64,000 nt of DNA from a virus. A program made the translations under genes and the position numbers. The first letter of the stretch is position 1. Each line of letters opens with the position of its first letter. A model generated the notes under the pieces. The model was not told the origin of the DNA. It made no database searches and worked only from the letters and a program-made list of their open reading frames with translations. Shown piece by piece: positions 58,470 through 64,000 of the stretch. The DNA lies in IMG/VR virus record IMGVR_UViG_3300042453_002958, positions 1 to 64,000 of that record. The stretch is one strand, 5' to 3'.

Positions 58470-58498
58470 TTATAGCCGATCGGCAAATAGAAGTCAAA
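58470..58498 (-). promoter_or_regulatory. Leftward promoter with CGATCGGCAAATA spacer (copy 2)
   Basis: On the minus strand: TTGACT, 17 bases, TATAAC. Its -35 overlaps the stop of the upstream gene ending at 58494. It drives the 335-residue gene. Confidence 0.8.
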
Positions 58499-59078
58499 AG
58501 GGGGCAGGTGCAAGGGCCGCACGAGTACGGGGCCGGCCGGCCGTCGGATGCCGGGCAAACCACTGGCAATCGGCGAGCGAGACCCGCCAGTTTCGGCCGA
58601 TCTTGTGGCCGCGGACCTTGCCGGCCTTCACGAGTTGCCGCAGCCATTGTTCGGTAACGTCCGCGATCGCGGCCCCTTCGACCAGGCCGACGAACGTCTC
58701 CGCGGCCCCGTTGTCCGCGGCCAGCTCCGCGAGCCGGGCGATCGTCTCGCCCATGACATCGTCGGCCGGTCGCATTGTGGGGGCCGACTCCGCGAGCTCC
58801 GCGAAAAGGTCGTCCGCGGTCATGCCACGATCGGCGGCGGTAACGTCAAGGCCGCGGATGTAGGTTGCATCCCCACCGGCAAGCGCGGCCCGGTTCCGGA
58901 TCCGCCAGTGTCCGCCGTGCTCGTCTCCACAACTGGCGGAGAAGGCCCCGCGGCGAAACTCGCCGATCCGCTCCAGCTCTGCGGCTTCGATCGCCCTGGT
59001 CTCGCGGTATGCGGCCAGCACGTCCGCCCAATCGAGTCCGGCGGCGGCGGCGGCTTGCTTGTGGGCTTGCGTGTTCAT
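58494..59078 (-). CDS. Leftward early protein with C-terminal helix-turn-helix
   Basis: A 194-residue protein started at 59078 (leader CACAACACGGGAG). The N-terminal half is helical and acidic, with AGLDWADVLAAYRETRAIEA. The C-terminal 50 residues (DVTEQWLRQLVKAGKVRGHK, then IGRNWRVSLADCQWFARH) form an excisionase-type helix-turn-helix with wing. It is the promoter-proximal gene of the leftward cluster and a good candidate for the regulator of the shared spacer elements. Confidence 0.68.
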   Translation of the reverse strand: MNTQAHKQAAAAAGLDWADVLAAYRETRAIEAAELERIGEFRRGAFSASCGDEHGGHWRIRNRAALAGGDATYIRGLDVTAADRGMTADDLFAELAESAPTMRPADDVMGETIARLAELAADNGAAETFVGLVEGAAIADVTEQWLRQLVKAGKVRGHKIGRNWRVSLADCQWFARHPTAGRPRTRAALAPAPF

Positions 59079-59103
59079 GGTCTCTTGCTCCCGTGTTGTG
59101 ATG

Positions 59104-59131
59104 ATAATAGCCGATCGGCAAATAGAGTCAA
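59104..59131 (-). promoter_or_regulatory. Leftward promoter with CGATCGGCAAATA spacer (copy 1)
   Basis: On the minus strand: TTGACT, 16 bases, TATTAT. Start of the leftward cluster; the spacer core is identical to copies 2 and 4. Confidence 0.8.
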
Positions 59132-59300
59132 GCCCCATCACAAAAAAAACAAGAAGCCCGGAAACCGCGGGCGATCGTGCGGAGCATATTGCCGATCGGA
59201 CACTTGGCAAACGCGAAACCGGACCCCGGCCGGTCGTGCTCGTGACGGTCCGCGGGCGGGCGGAGACCTGGTGCAGGTCGTCTCGTCGTCTCGTCGTCTC

Positions 59301-59356
59301 GTCGGTCGGTCGGTCGGTCGGTCGGTCGGTCGGTCGGTCGGTCGGTCGGTCGGTCG
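59301..59356. repeat. Tetranucleotide repeat (GTCG)14
   Basis: Fourteen perfect copies of GTCG, followed by six TCG and preceded by short TCGTC repeats. Copy number could vary by slippage. The minus-strand frame through it reads TDRP repeats but lacks gene features. Confidence 0.9.
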
Positions 59357-59390
59357 TCGTCGTCGTCGTCACCAGCTCGCCGGGCCGGCC

Positions 59391-59463
59391 ATCGAAATAC
59401 CAGCCGAGGCCGGCGGGCCGGCGATCGAAATACCCCACGCGAGGGGTGCCCCACCGAAATACC
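59391..59463. repeat. Three CGAAATACC direct repeats (candidate integrase arm sites)
   Basis: ATCGAAATACC at 59391 and 59424 is preceded each time by CCGGC; CCGAAATACC lies at 59454. Spacing is about 30-33 bases, three helical turns. Such repeats near an integrase gene often bind its arm-binding domain. Confidence 0.5.
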
Positions 59464-59520
59464 ACCTAGGGGGGGTGTGTTGCGTTTTGCAACACCCCCA
59501 CCTAGGTGGGGGGGTAACAG
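59464..59520. repeat. Long imperfect hairpin with CCTAGG arms
   Basis: GTGTTGC and GCAACAC form the inner stem around GTTTT, and G/C runs plus CCTAGG boxes extend both arms. Two further short GC hairpins follow (about 59525-59582). They could end convergent transcripts, or the palindrome could be an attachment core. Confidence 0.55.
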
Positions 59521-59661
59521 GGACGTTGCGCCCCCCACGGCGGGGGGGTCCTTCGCCCCGCGGCACGCGGGGTGCCCCGGCTGCGAACTACACCCAATCG
59601 ATGACTGCCGCCCGAAAGGCCCCCAAGAGCCGCAGGACGCCCGCCGCTGATCGCGGCGTGC

Positions 59662-60648
59662 TCACGCCGCAGGATCCTCTTTCCCCCGGAACTGGAGCAC
59701 GTCCGGGGGTCCGCTCGACGCCCCCGGCGGCGTCGATGGGGGTGTCGGCTGATCGTCTAGGTCGAGCGGCGGCAGCCAACCCAAGCCACCGTAGTCCGTA
59801 GGGCATATGTCGGGATCGACATATCTCTGCTGGAGATTCGGATCCGTGTGATCGAGCAGCCGCGTGGCCGCCGAGCTGCCGCCAGCGAGGGCGGCAAAAC
59901 TCGCGGCCGTCCGTCTCAGCCCGTGGAAGCCCCTGTACCGCACCCCGGCCGACTCGCACAAGACTTTCAGCGAGGCCCACTGCGACCTGGTCCGCCGATC
60001 CCACGGCCACACCAGGTCGTCGGGGCCGCGGCGGTGCTCGGCGAGCATCGCGGCCAGCTGCGGCGTGATCGACCGCTCGATGTCGCGAGTCGAGCCCTTT
60101 CTGGTCGCCCCGAGCAGCACGATCCGGCACCGCTCCAGGTCCACCTGTCCCCAGCGGAGCGCGGTGAGTGCCGAGAATCGTTCGCCGGAGCACACCGCGG
60201 CGTAGATGAGAGTCGGCCACCACCATCGGGCCGGAAGCCCGCCGACCTTGCCGATCCGCTTCTTGCCGTACCGGATGAGCTTCTCCACGTCTTCGGCCGT
60301 GTAGGCCCGGCCGACAGGCAGCCGCGTCGGCACCTTGATCTTGGGCAGCTCCGGAAACTCCGCGGCCCACCGCTTGCGGGCGGCGTAGGTCCAGACCGCG
60401 GCGATCATGACGCGATCCTTTCGCACGCTCGCGGGACTGGGCCGCCGCCCGGCCCACGCGATCGTCTCGGCCCGCCACCGCAGGTAGCGGGCGACGACCA
60501 GGTCGTCGAAGTCGTCGGTCGTCGCCGGCCGACCCAGGAACCGCTCGAACCGATCCCACAGCATCCGGTACAGCCCGGCCGTGTGGGGCTTCAACTCCCG
60601 CAGCAGAGCGTACCGCTCCGCGACCTCCCGAACCGTCATGGCACCCAT
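59662..60648 (-). CDS. int: Tyrosine recombinase integrase of phage B
   Basis: A 328-residue protein from the ATG at 60648 (GGGAGAG before it). Active-site residues are R157 (SGERFS), K184 (TRKGS), H242 and R245 (FHGLRR), H267 (LLDHTD) and Y276 (QRYVDP). The N-terminal core-binding domain spans about 1-105. A Pro/Ser-rich tail of about 35 residues follows the Tyr. It is only distantly similar to A's integrase, so the two phages probably use different attachment sites. Confidence 0.92.
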   Translation of the reverse strand: MGAMTVREVAERYALLRELKPHTAGLYRMLWDRFERFLGRPATTDDFDDLVVARYLRWRAETIAWAGRRPSPASVRKDRVMIAAVWTYAARKRWAAEFPELPKIKVPTRLPVGRAYTAEDVEKLIRYGKKRIGKVGGLPARWWWPTLIYAAVCSGERFSALTALRWGQVDLERCRIVLLGATRKGSTRDIERSITPQLAAMLAEHRRGPDDLVWPWDRRTRSQWASLKVLCESAGVRYRGFHGLRRTAASFAALAGGSSAATRLLDHTDPNLQQRYVDPDICPTDYGGLGWLPPLDLDDQPTPPSTPPGASSGPPDVLQFRGKEDPAA

Positions 60649-60858
60649 CGTCGTCTCTCCCTCATGGTTGATCGGGGCAGACTACCACACCTGCACACCC
60701 GTACATCCATGACGGTGGGGGGTACGACCCCCAGGCTTCGACTCCCCTCGCCTCCACTCGACATCTGCCCGGCACCCCGACTCTCTCACCGCGACGACCC
60801 GCAAGCAAGCAACGGGTTCGAGCGGGTGCAGTCGGGGGGCCGGGACAGGTTGGACAGT

Positions 60859-60886
60859 TGATTCGGCTGACGCCAGCGTTAGTATG
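60859..60886 (+). promoter_or_regulatory. Candidate promoter of the helix-turn-helix gene at 60892
   Basis: TTGATT, 16 bases, TAGTAT, ending 5 bases before the start codon and overlapping its ribosome binding site region. A near-leaderless message would result. Moderate match only. The 243-base gap from 60649 contains nothing else I can name. Confidence 0.4.
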
Positions 60887-60891
60887 GAGAC

Positions 60892-61116
60892 ATGATCGTG
60901 GCGCTACCTCCCAACCGCAAGCTGATCGGCACCCGCGACGCCGCCAAGATCCTTGGCATAAGCATGGGGCGGCTTCGCCAGCTCGCCCTCGACGGGACGG
61001 TGTGGAGTGACCACGCCGCAGCAAACGCTCGCGTGTTCGACGAGACAGAGATCCGCAAGCGGGCCAAGGTGCCCAGGACTACTGGGCGCAAGCCCGGCGG
61101 ATTTCGGGCCGGCTGA
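60892..61116 (+). CDS. Helix-turn-helix regulator, repressor or Xis candidate
   Basis: Seventy-four residues. LIGTRDAAKILGISMGRLRQ, then LALDGTVWSD, is a MerR/Xis-type helix-turn-helix. The C-terminal part is basic (ETEIRKRAKVPRTTGRKPGG). It diverges from the integrase, the place of phage A's repressor candidate, so it may be the lysogeny switch or an excisionase. Domain type differs from A's XRE protein. Confidence 0.65.
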   Translation: MIVALPPNRKLIGTRDAAKILGISMGRLRQLALDGTVWSDHAAANARVFDETEIRKRAKVPRTTGRKPGGFRAG

Positions 61117-61159
61117 TTTCAGCGGCTTTTTCATGGGGACTCCTTTTCGGAGAACCCTC

Positions 61160-61187
61160 TTGACACGTTCTGACGCTCGCGTATATT
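61160..61187 (+). promoter_or_regulatory. Early promoter of phage B
   Basis: TTGACA, 16 bases, TATATT, a near-consensus sigma-70 promoter. The flank AACCCTCTTGAC matches A's early promoter at 18216. It drives the csrA operon after a leader of over 180 bases. Confidence 0.8.
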
Positions 61188-61372
61188 TCCGCACCGTCGT
61201 TCATACGCTGTCGTCTGAACGACGCGGGCCGAGAAGTTTCGACTCCTCCACTCAATGTTTCTCGCGGGCTAGACGGCACAAAAAAACGAGTTGACCAACA
61301 ACTGAACTTGCGTACACCTAGGACATGCCACTCATCACGGTGATGGGTGGGCCACTCAGGCGAGGGACGCCG
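61188..61372 (+). other. Long 5' leader of B's early operon
   Basis: About 185 bases without a gene. It is less GC-rich than its surroundings and contains a run of seven A (near 61280), CCTAGG at 61317, and a hairpin-like ATCACGGTGATGG stretch near 61334. It may fold into a regulatory RNA element, but no known riboswitch is recognised. Confidence 0.4.
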
Positions 61373-61417
61373 ATGAAAACGAGAAAGAACGCATCGGCGG
61401 CCCGACTCACGAAGGGA
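61355..61417 (+). promoter_or_regulatory. Leader with paired AGGGA motifs (candidate CsrA target)
   Basis: CTCAGGCGAGGGAC (61355-61368) is identical to A's leader. AGGGA lies at 61363-61367 and 61413-61417, each a few bases before an ATG (61373 and 61425, 52 bases apart as in A). The downstream operon encodes CsrA. Confidence 0.5.
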
Positions 61418-61424
61418 GCCGGTC

Positions 61425-61736
61425 ATGGACATGGACGTCGAGATAAGAAACCTGCGGACCAAGGGCCGCGAGATCGAGGAGATCGCGGAGCTCTACGGGC
61501 TGGACGTGGCCGACGTGGAGGAGAGGCTGGCGTCGGCGTGGCGGGATCCACGATTCGGCGGCAAGGCCGAGCCGAACGAGTACCTCATCATGCTGGAGGC
61601 GAGCGCGGTGCGGATGCACTGGTCGCCGGAGGAGGAGTCGCGGCGACGGGGGCAGCGGAACGGCTGGACGCCGCCGGATGCGTCGGAGTCGATCTTCGCC
61701 AAGCCCGTCGCGAGCTTGCGGTACAGGTCTGCGTGA
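61425..61736 (+). CDS. Small early protein with helix-turn-helix-like N-terminus
   Basis: A 103-residue protein. REIEEIAELYGLDVADVEER could be a helix-turn-helix, followed by MLEASAVRMHWSPEEESRRR. The ribosome binding site AAGGGA is also a candidate CsrA site. It occupies the place of A's 18380 segment, whose FARWTPSQRRLRR resembles this HWSPEEESRRR stretch. Possible early regulator. Confidence 0.6.
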   Translation: MDMDVEIRNLRTKGREIEEIAELYGLDVADVEERLASAWRDPRFGGKAEPNEYLIMLEASAVRMHWSPEEESRRRGQRNGWTPPDASESIFAKPVASLRYRSA

Positions 61737-62077
61737 CCGCCGGCACCCTGCGGGCCAGAGCCCGGGACGCCATGGACTGCTGCCACGGCCGGCTGCCGCT
61801 CAACGAGACGATCGACCTGTCGATCGACGAGCGAATCGAGCAGGGCGACGCCGAGGCTCTGTTCGACGCCGTCGTGGAGGCCATGGAGACCCTCGCGGAC
61901 CTGCAGGACCGGATCGCCGAATCGTACATGTGTGACGCCGACACCATGCGGCGGCTCGCGGCCGTGCGGCTCCGAAAGGAGCTGACGGGCCGGGACTGGC
62001 GTGGTGCGGCGTGGCCGGAGCAGGAGACCGCCGCGACGGATCGCGGCGGGAGGGAGGCCGGCGGAGCCGGTCGCTGA
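61733..62077 (+). CDS. Small acidic helical early protein
   Basis: A 114-residue protein from GTG, overlapping the previous stop (GTGA). Helical and acidic (LSIDERIEQGDAEALFDAVV, ADLQDRIAESYMCDADTMRR), with a low-complexity Gly/Arg end. Unknown function. Confidence 0.5.
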   Translation: MTAGTLRARARDAMDCCHGRLPLNETIDLSIDERIEQGDAEALFDAVVEAMETLADLQDRIAESYMCDADTMRRLAAVRLRKELTGRDWRGAAWPEQETAATDRGGREAGGAGR

Positions 62078-62134
62078 CAGGACGGACACCCGGCGAGCCA
62101 CGGTAGGCAAGCCGGCCAATACACGGAGGGGCTC

Positions 62135-62452
62135 GTGCTGATTCTCAGCCGCTACCAGGGACAGGCAATCCGGATCGGTCCGGACGTGACGGTCGTGGTG
62201 ACCGCGATCAAGCAGGCCAACGGCTGCCGCCCCATGGTGAAGCTGGGCATCGACGCGCCCCAGTCCATCACGGTGATCCGCGAGGAAATCGAGGAGCGAT
62301 ATGGCGCACCAGACGACGGCGACCAGCGATGCCGCGAGGCGTCGAGAGGCGAAGCAGGCACTGGGGCTCGCCCGTGCGTGCCGGCTTCTCCGAGCAGTGA
62401 ATCTCATGCTCACGTCCGCGGCGGCTGTCCGCGGCCAGAGCAGGGTGTTTGA
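62135..62452 (+). CDS. csrA: CsrA-family RNA-binding regulator with overlapping tail
   Basis: A 105-residue protein from GTG (GGAGGGG upstream). Residues 1-57 are CsrA: MLILSRYQGQAIRIGPDVTV, then VKLGIDAPQSITVIREEIEE, with the RNA-contacting Arg in IREE. The remaining 48 residues are low complexity and overlap the next gene by 152 bases, so either the normal stop has been lost or an extended form is made. Key CsrA residues are intact. Role: control of host or phage mRNAs via GGA motifs. Confidence 0.85.
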   Translation: MLILSRYQGQAIRIGPDVTVVVTAIKQANGCRPMVKLGIDAPQSITVIREEIEERYGAPDDGDQRCREASRGEAGTGARPCVPASPSSESHAHVRGGCPRPEQGV

Positions 62453-62528
62453 TGGCGACTTGCGGATGGTCCGCGAGGCCGCAGAGCTGATGAACGAGTG
62501 GGCCAAGGACGAGGGCACAAAAACATGA
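62301..62528 (+). CDS. Small helical early protein, possible homologue of A 19036
   Basis: Seventy-five residues, starting inside the csrA frame's tail (GAGGAG-like ribosome binding site about 62290). Helical: ALGLARACRLLRAVNLMLTS, then LRMVREAAELMNEWA. It matches A's 75-residue gene after csrA in length, order and helix pattern. It overlaps the ATPase start by four bases. Confidence 0.55.
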   Translation: MAHQTTATSDAARRREAKQALGLARACRLLRAVNLMLTSAAAVRGQSRVFDGDLRMVREAAELMNEWAKDEGTKT

Positions 62529-63418
62529 AGATCACAAGAGGTATCCGACAGACACCGAGCCGCGTGGTGATCCACGGGGTCGAGGGCATCGGCAAGAGCA
62601 CGCTGGCGGCACAGTTCCCGAACCCGATCGTGCTCGACACCGAAGACGGCACCAACCACCTGGACGTGGCCCGGGTGACGTGCGGCGACTGGGCGACGTT
62701 CAAGGCCGCACTGGTCGAGATCGCGGGCGACACGCAGGGGTTTCAGAGCATCGTGATCGACTCGATGGACTGGGCCGAGCGGCTGCTGATCGAGAAGCTC
62801 TTGAAAGATGCCAACAAGCGGAGCATCGAGGACTTCGGTTTCGGCAAGGGCTACACGATGGTCGCGGAGGCCGTGTCGCGGCTGCTCGACGACCTGGACG
62901 TGATCGTCGGCAAGGGCATGAACGTCGTGCTCGTGGCCCACACCAAGGTCGCCCGCACGAGCCCGCCGGACATGGACGAGGGCTACGACCGCTTCGAGCT
63001 GAAACTGACCAAGCAGAGCGGGCCGCTCGTCAAAGAATGGGCCGACGCGATCCTGTTCGCCAACTACAAGACGCGGCTGGTCGAGGGCCAGGACGGCCGG
63101 ACGCGGGCCAAGGGCGGCAAGGAGCGGGTGCTGCACACCGAGCGGGCCGCGGCGTGGGACGCGAAAAACCGCTGCGGTCTCCCGGCCGAGATCCCCATGG
63201 ACATCGCGGCCCTTGCCCCGCTGTTCGCCCTGCCGAAGCCGCGGTCGTGGCGGGACCGGGTCCGCGAGGCCGCGACTGTCGAAGCCCTTGGGGCGATCGG
63301 GGACGACGTGGATGCCGCGGAGTCGTCGGGCAAGTTGCAGCCGGACCAGGCCGACGCCCTGCGGCAGATGATCGCGGGCCGGCACGACGAGATCCAGCCG
63401 CAGGAGGCCACAGCATGA
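62525..63418 (+). CDS. Sak4-like RecA-fold ATPase (AAA_24 type)
   Basis: A 297-residue protein. Walker A is GVEGIGKST (18-26) and Walker B is IVIDSMD (D79). MNVVLVAHTKVARTSPPDMD and the QSGPLVKEWADAILF block complete the phage AAA_24/Sak4-like pattern. This family promotes single-strand annealing with a partner single-strand-binding protein; the next genes fit that role. It replaces A's RecT and YqaJ pair. A charged C-terminal tail of about 60 residues has TPR-like helices. Confidence 0.85.
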   Translation: MKITRGIRQTPSRVVIHGVEGIGKSTLAAQFPNPIVLDTEDGTNHLDVARVTCGDWATFKAALVEIAGDTQGFQSIVIDSMDWAERLLIEKLLKDANKRSIEDFGFGKGYTMVAEAVSRLLDDLDVIVGKGMNVVLVAHTKVARTSPPDMDEGYDRFELKLTKQSGPLVKEWADAILFANYKTRLVEGQDGRTRAKGGKERVLHTERAAAWDAKNRCGLPAEIPMDIAALAPLFALPKPRSWRDRVREAATVEALGAIGDDVDAAESSGKLQPDQADALRQMIAGRHDEIQPQEATA

Positions 63419-63615
63419 CCGGCACCCAGGTCGAGCGGGACGAGCAGACCGCCCACGAATCGGTGATGCAGGTGATCGAGGACGCCGTGACCGCGTTCAA
63501 GCGGGGCGGCATGAGCTACGACCGGGCCGCGACGGTGATCGGCACGGCACTGGCGAAAGAGTCGGCGCGGCCGGCTCGGATCGGTGAGACACACGCACCA
63601 GAGGTTACGACATGA
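63415..63615 (+). CDS. Small helical early protein, unknown
   Basis: Sixty-six residues, overlapping the ATPase stop and the next start. Helical, with ESVMQVIEDAVTAFKRGGMS and a Thr-rich C-terminus. Likely a partner in the recombination operon. Confidence 0.5.
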   Translation: MTGTQVERDEQTAHESVMQVIEDAVTAFKRGGMSYDRAATVIGTALAKESARPARIGETHAPEVTT

Positions 63616-64000
63616 ACTGGGACGATTTCGGCACGGTCGATGAGGGCGAGTCGGGCGTGGTGGAGCAGCTCTGCCCGGAGGGTGCCCACACGGCCACGAT
63701 CGGCTGGTTGAAGATGCAGCCGAAGGAGTGGGCGGAGTGTGAAGCCAACCCCAAGGGCATGTGCCTGACGGTGCGGCTCGACGTGAAGAAGGGCATCAAA
63801 GCCGTCTTCGACACGATCCCCTGCCACCGCCGGGCGACCATCGAGGCGCTCTGCCGGTCGGCCCGGATCGACCCGCCGCGGGGCGATTGGGACGAGAGCG
63901 AGTTGAAGGGCTGCGTCGTGACGTTCGAGAGCGTCATTTCGCTGTCGAAGAAGGGCAACGACTACGTGCTGATAAAGGGCTACAAGCCCAACGCGGACCC
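63612..64000 (+). CDS. Putative single-strand DNA-binding protein (DUF669-like), cut by window edge
   Basis: The first 129 residues are visible. A beta-rich start (DFGTVDEGESGVVEQLCPEG), HTATIGWLKM and LTVRLDVKKGIKAVFDTIP fit the DUF669-type proteins that follow Sak4-like ATPases in phages and bind single strands. The rest lies outside the window. The pairing supports the recombination role of the upstream ATPase. Confidence 0.6.
   Translation, partial: MNWDDFGTVDEGESGVVEQLCPEGAHTATIGWLKMQPKEWAECEANPKGMCLTVRLDVKKGIKAVFDTIPCHRRATIEALCRSARIDPPRGDWDESELKGCVVTFESVISLSKKGNDYVLIKGYKPNAD

Larger units (their letters stand above)
59132..59661. other. Gene-free region between integrase and leftward promoter
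   Basis: About 530 bases with no credible gene. It holds, from left to right, a 14-copy GTCG repeat, three CGAAATACC direct repeats, a long imperfect hairpin with CCTAGG arms, and two shorter GC hairpins before the 3' end of the integrase. The density of signals fits an attachment region, terminators or both. Confidence 0.6.
36667..64000. mobile_element. Phage B, partial temperate phage genome
   Basis: A second phage region related to A in its tail module but different in most early genes. It runs from the end of a collagen-fibre gene through tail genes, nucleotide metabolism, a protease/membrane cassette, a leftward early cluster, a second tyrosine integrase and a rightward early operon, and is cut by the window edge inside a putative single-strand-binding protein. 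Its terminase, portal and capsid genes are not in the window unless it shares those of A. The genes past 60.9 kb could in principle belong to a third phage. Confidence 0.65.

Noticed and set aside
59079-59465. Extension of the leftward gene at 58494 through the GTCG repeat (TDRP repeats)
   Set aside because: The extra 129 codons cross a promoter and a microsatellite. The ATG at 59078 has the cluster's usual leader, so the short form is preferred.
59588-60559. Alternative long frame overlapping B's integrase
   Set aside because: It is the same-strand off-frame of the integrase, which has all catalytic residues.
1-64000. tRNA or rRNA genes
   Set aside because: I saw no cloverleaf-like sequence with a T-arm and CCA end and no rRNA-like stretch. 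A covariance search would be needed to exclude a tRNA fully.

Overview
The window is phage DNA from end to end. It is GC-rich (about two thirds G+C by eye) and I see no host housekeeping gene, rRNA or tRNA. Two temperate, siphovirus-like genomes lie head to tail. Phage A (about 1-36666) holds one copy of every module: neck and tail genes, a protease/small-membrane-protein cassette, DNA metabolism genes, integrase (16192-17094, minus), a repressor candidate, a csrA-led early operon, RecT/YqaJ recombination, a replication gene with an internal iteron origin, terminase, portal, a protease-capsid fusion, and a collagen-like fibre. Phage B (36667 to past 64000) enters at the end of a collagen-fibre gene. 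It continues with a glycan/methyl cassette, a tail module parallel to that of A, metallophosphoesterase and dNMP kinase, the papain/membrane cassette, a leftward cluster of small early genes, integrase (59662-60648, minus) and a second csrA-led early operon with a Sak4-like ATPase.

The first 126 bases recur exactly at 36667-36792. If those ends are joined, A is a complete circular genome of about 36.7 kb. The layout therefore fits a tandem prophage pair, A recombined into B at a shared fibre gene, or an assembly join across a repeat. Sequence left of base 1 is needed to choose. The host is probably a high-GC bacterium. Planctomycetota is my best guess from the gene style and phage-borne CsrA, but nothing in the window proves it.

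Late genes work in the usual order: terminase packages DNA through a lambda-type portal into a capsid whose protease is fused to the coat protein. A G/GT chaperone pair, with a -1 slip at a run of T proposed in both phages, chaperones the tape measure. Cys-rich distal tail proteins and a collagen-YadA-like fibre form the host-contact end. Both phages carry a papain-like protease among tiny membrane proteins, at different map positions, which may be the lysis or envelope-interaction cassette.

Regulation is unusually legible. Sigma-70-type promoters (TTGACR, 16-17 base spacer, TATNAT-like) recur. Two in A share an inverted repeat, and four in B share a CGATCGGCAAATA-type spacer (read on the plus strand). 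B's leftward genes carry a repeated CCACAACC leader before the ribosome binding site. Both csrA operons begin with the same leader block, two AGGGA motifs about 50 bases apart and two start codons exactly 52 bases apart.
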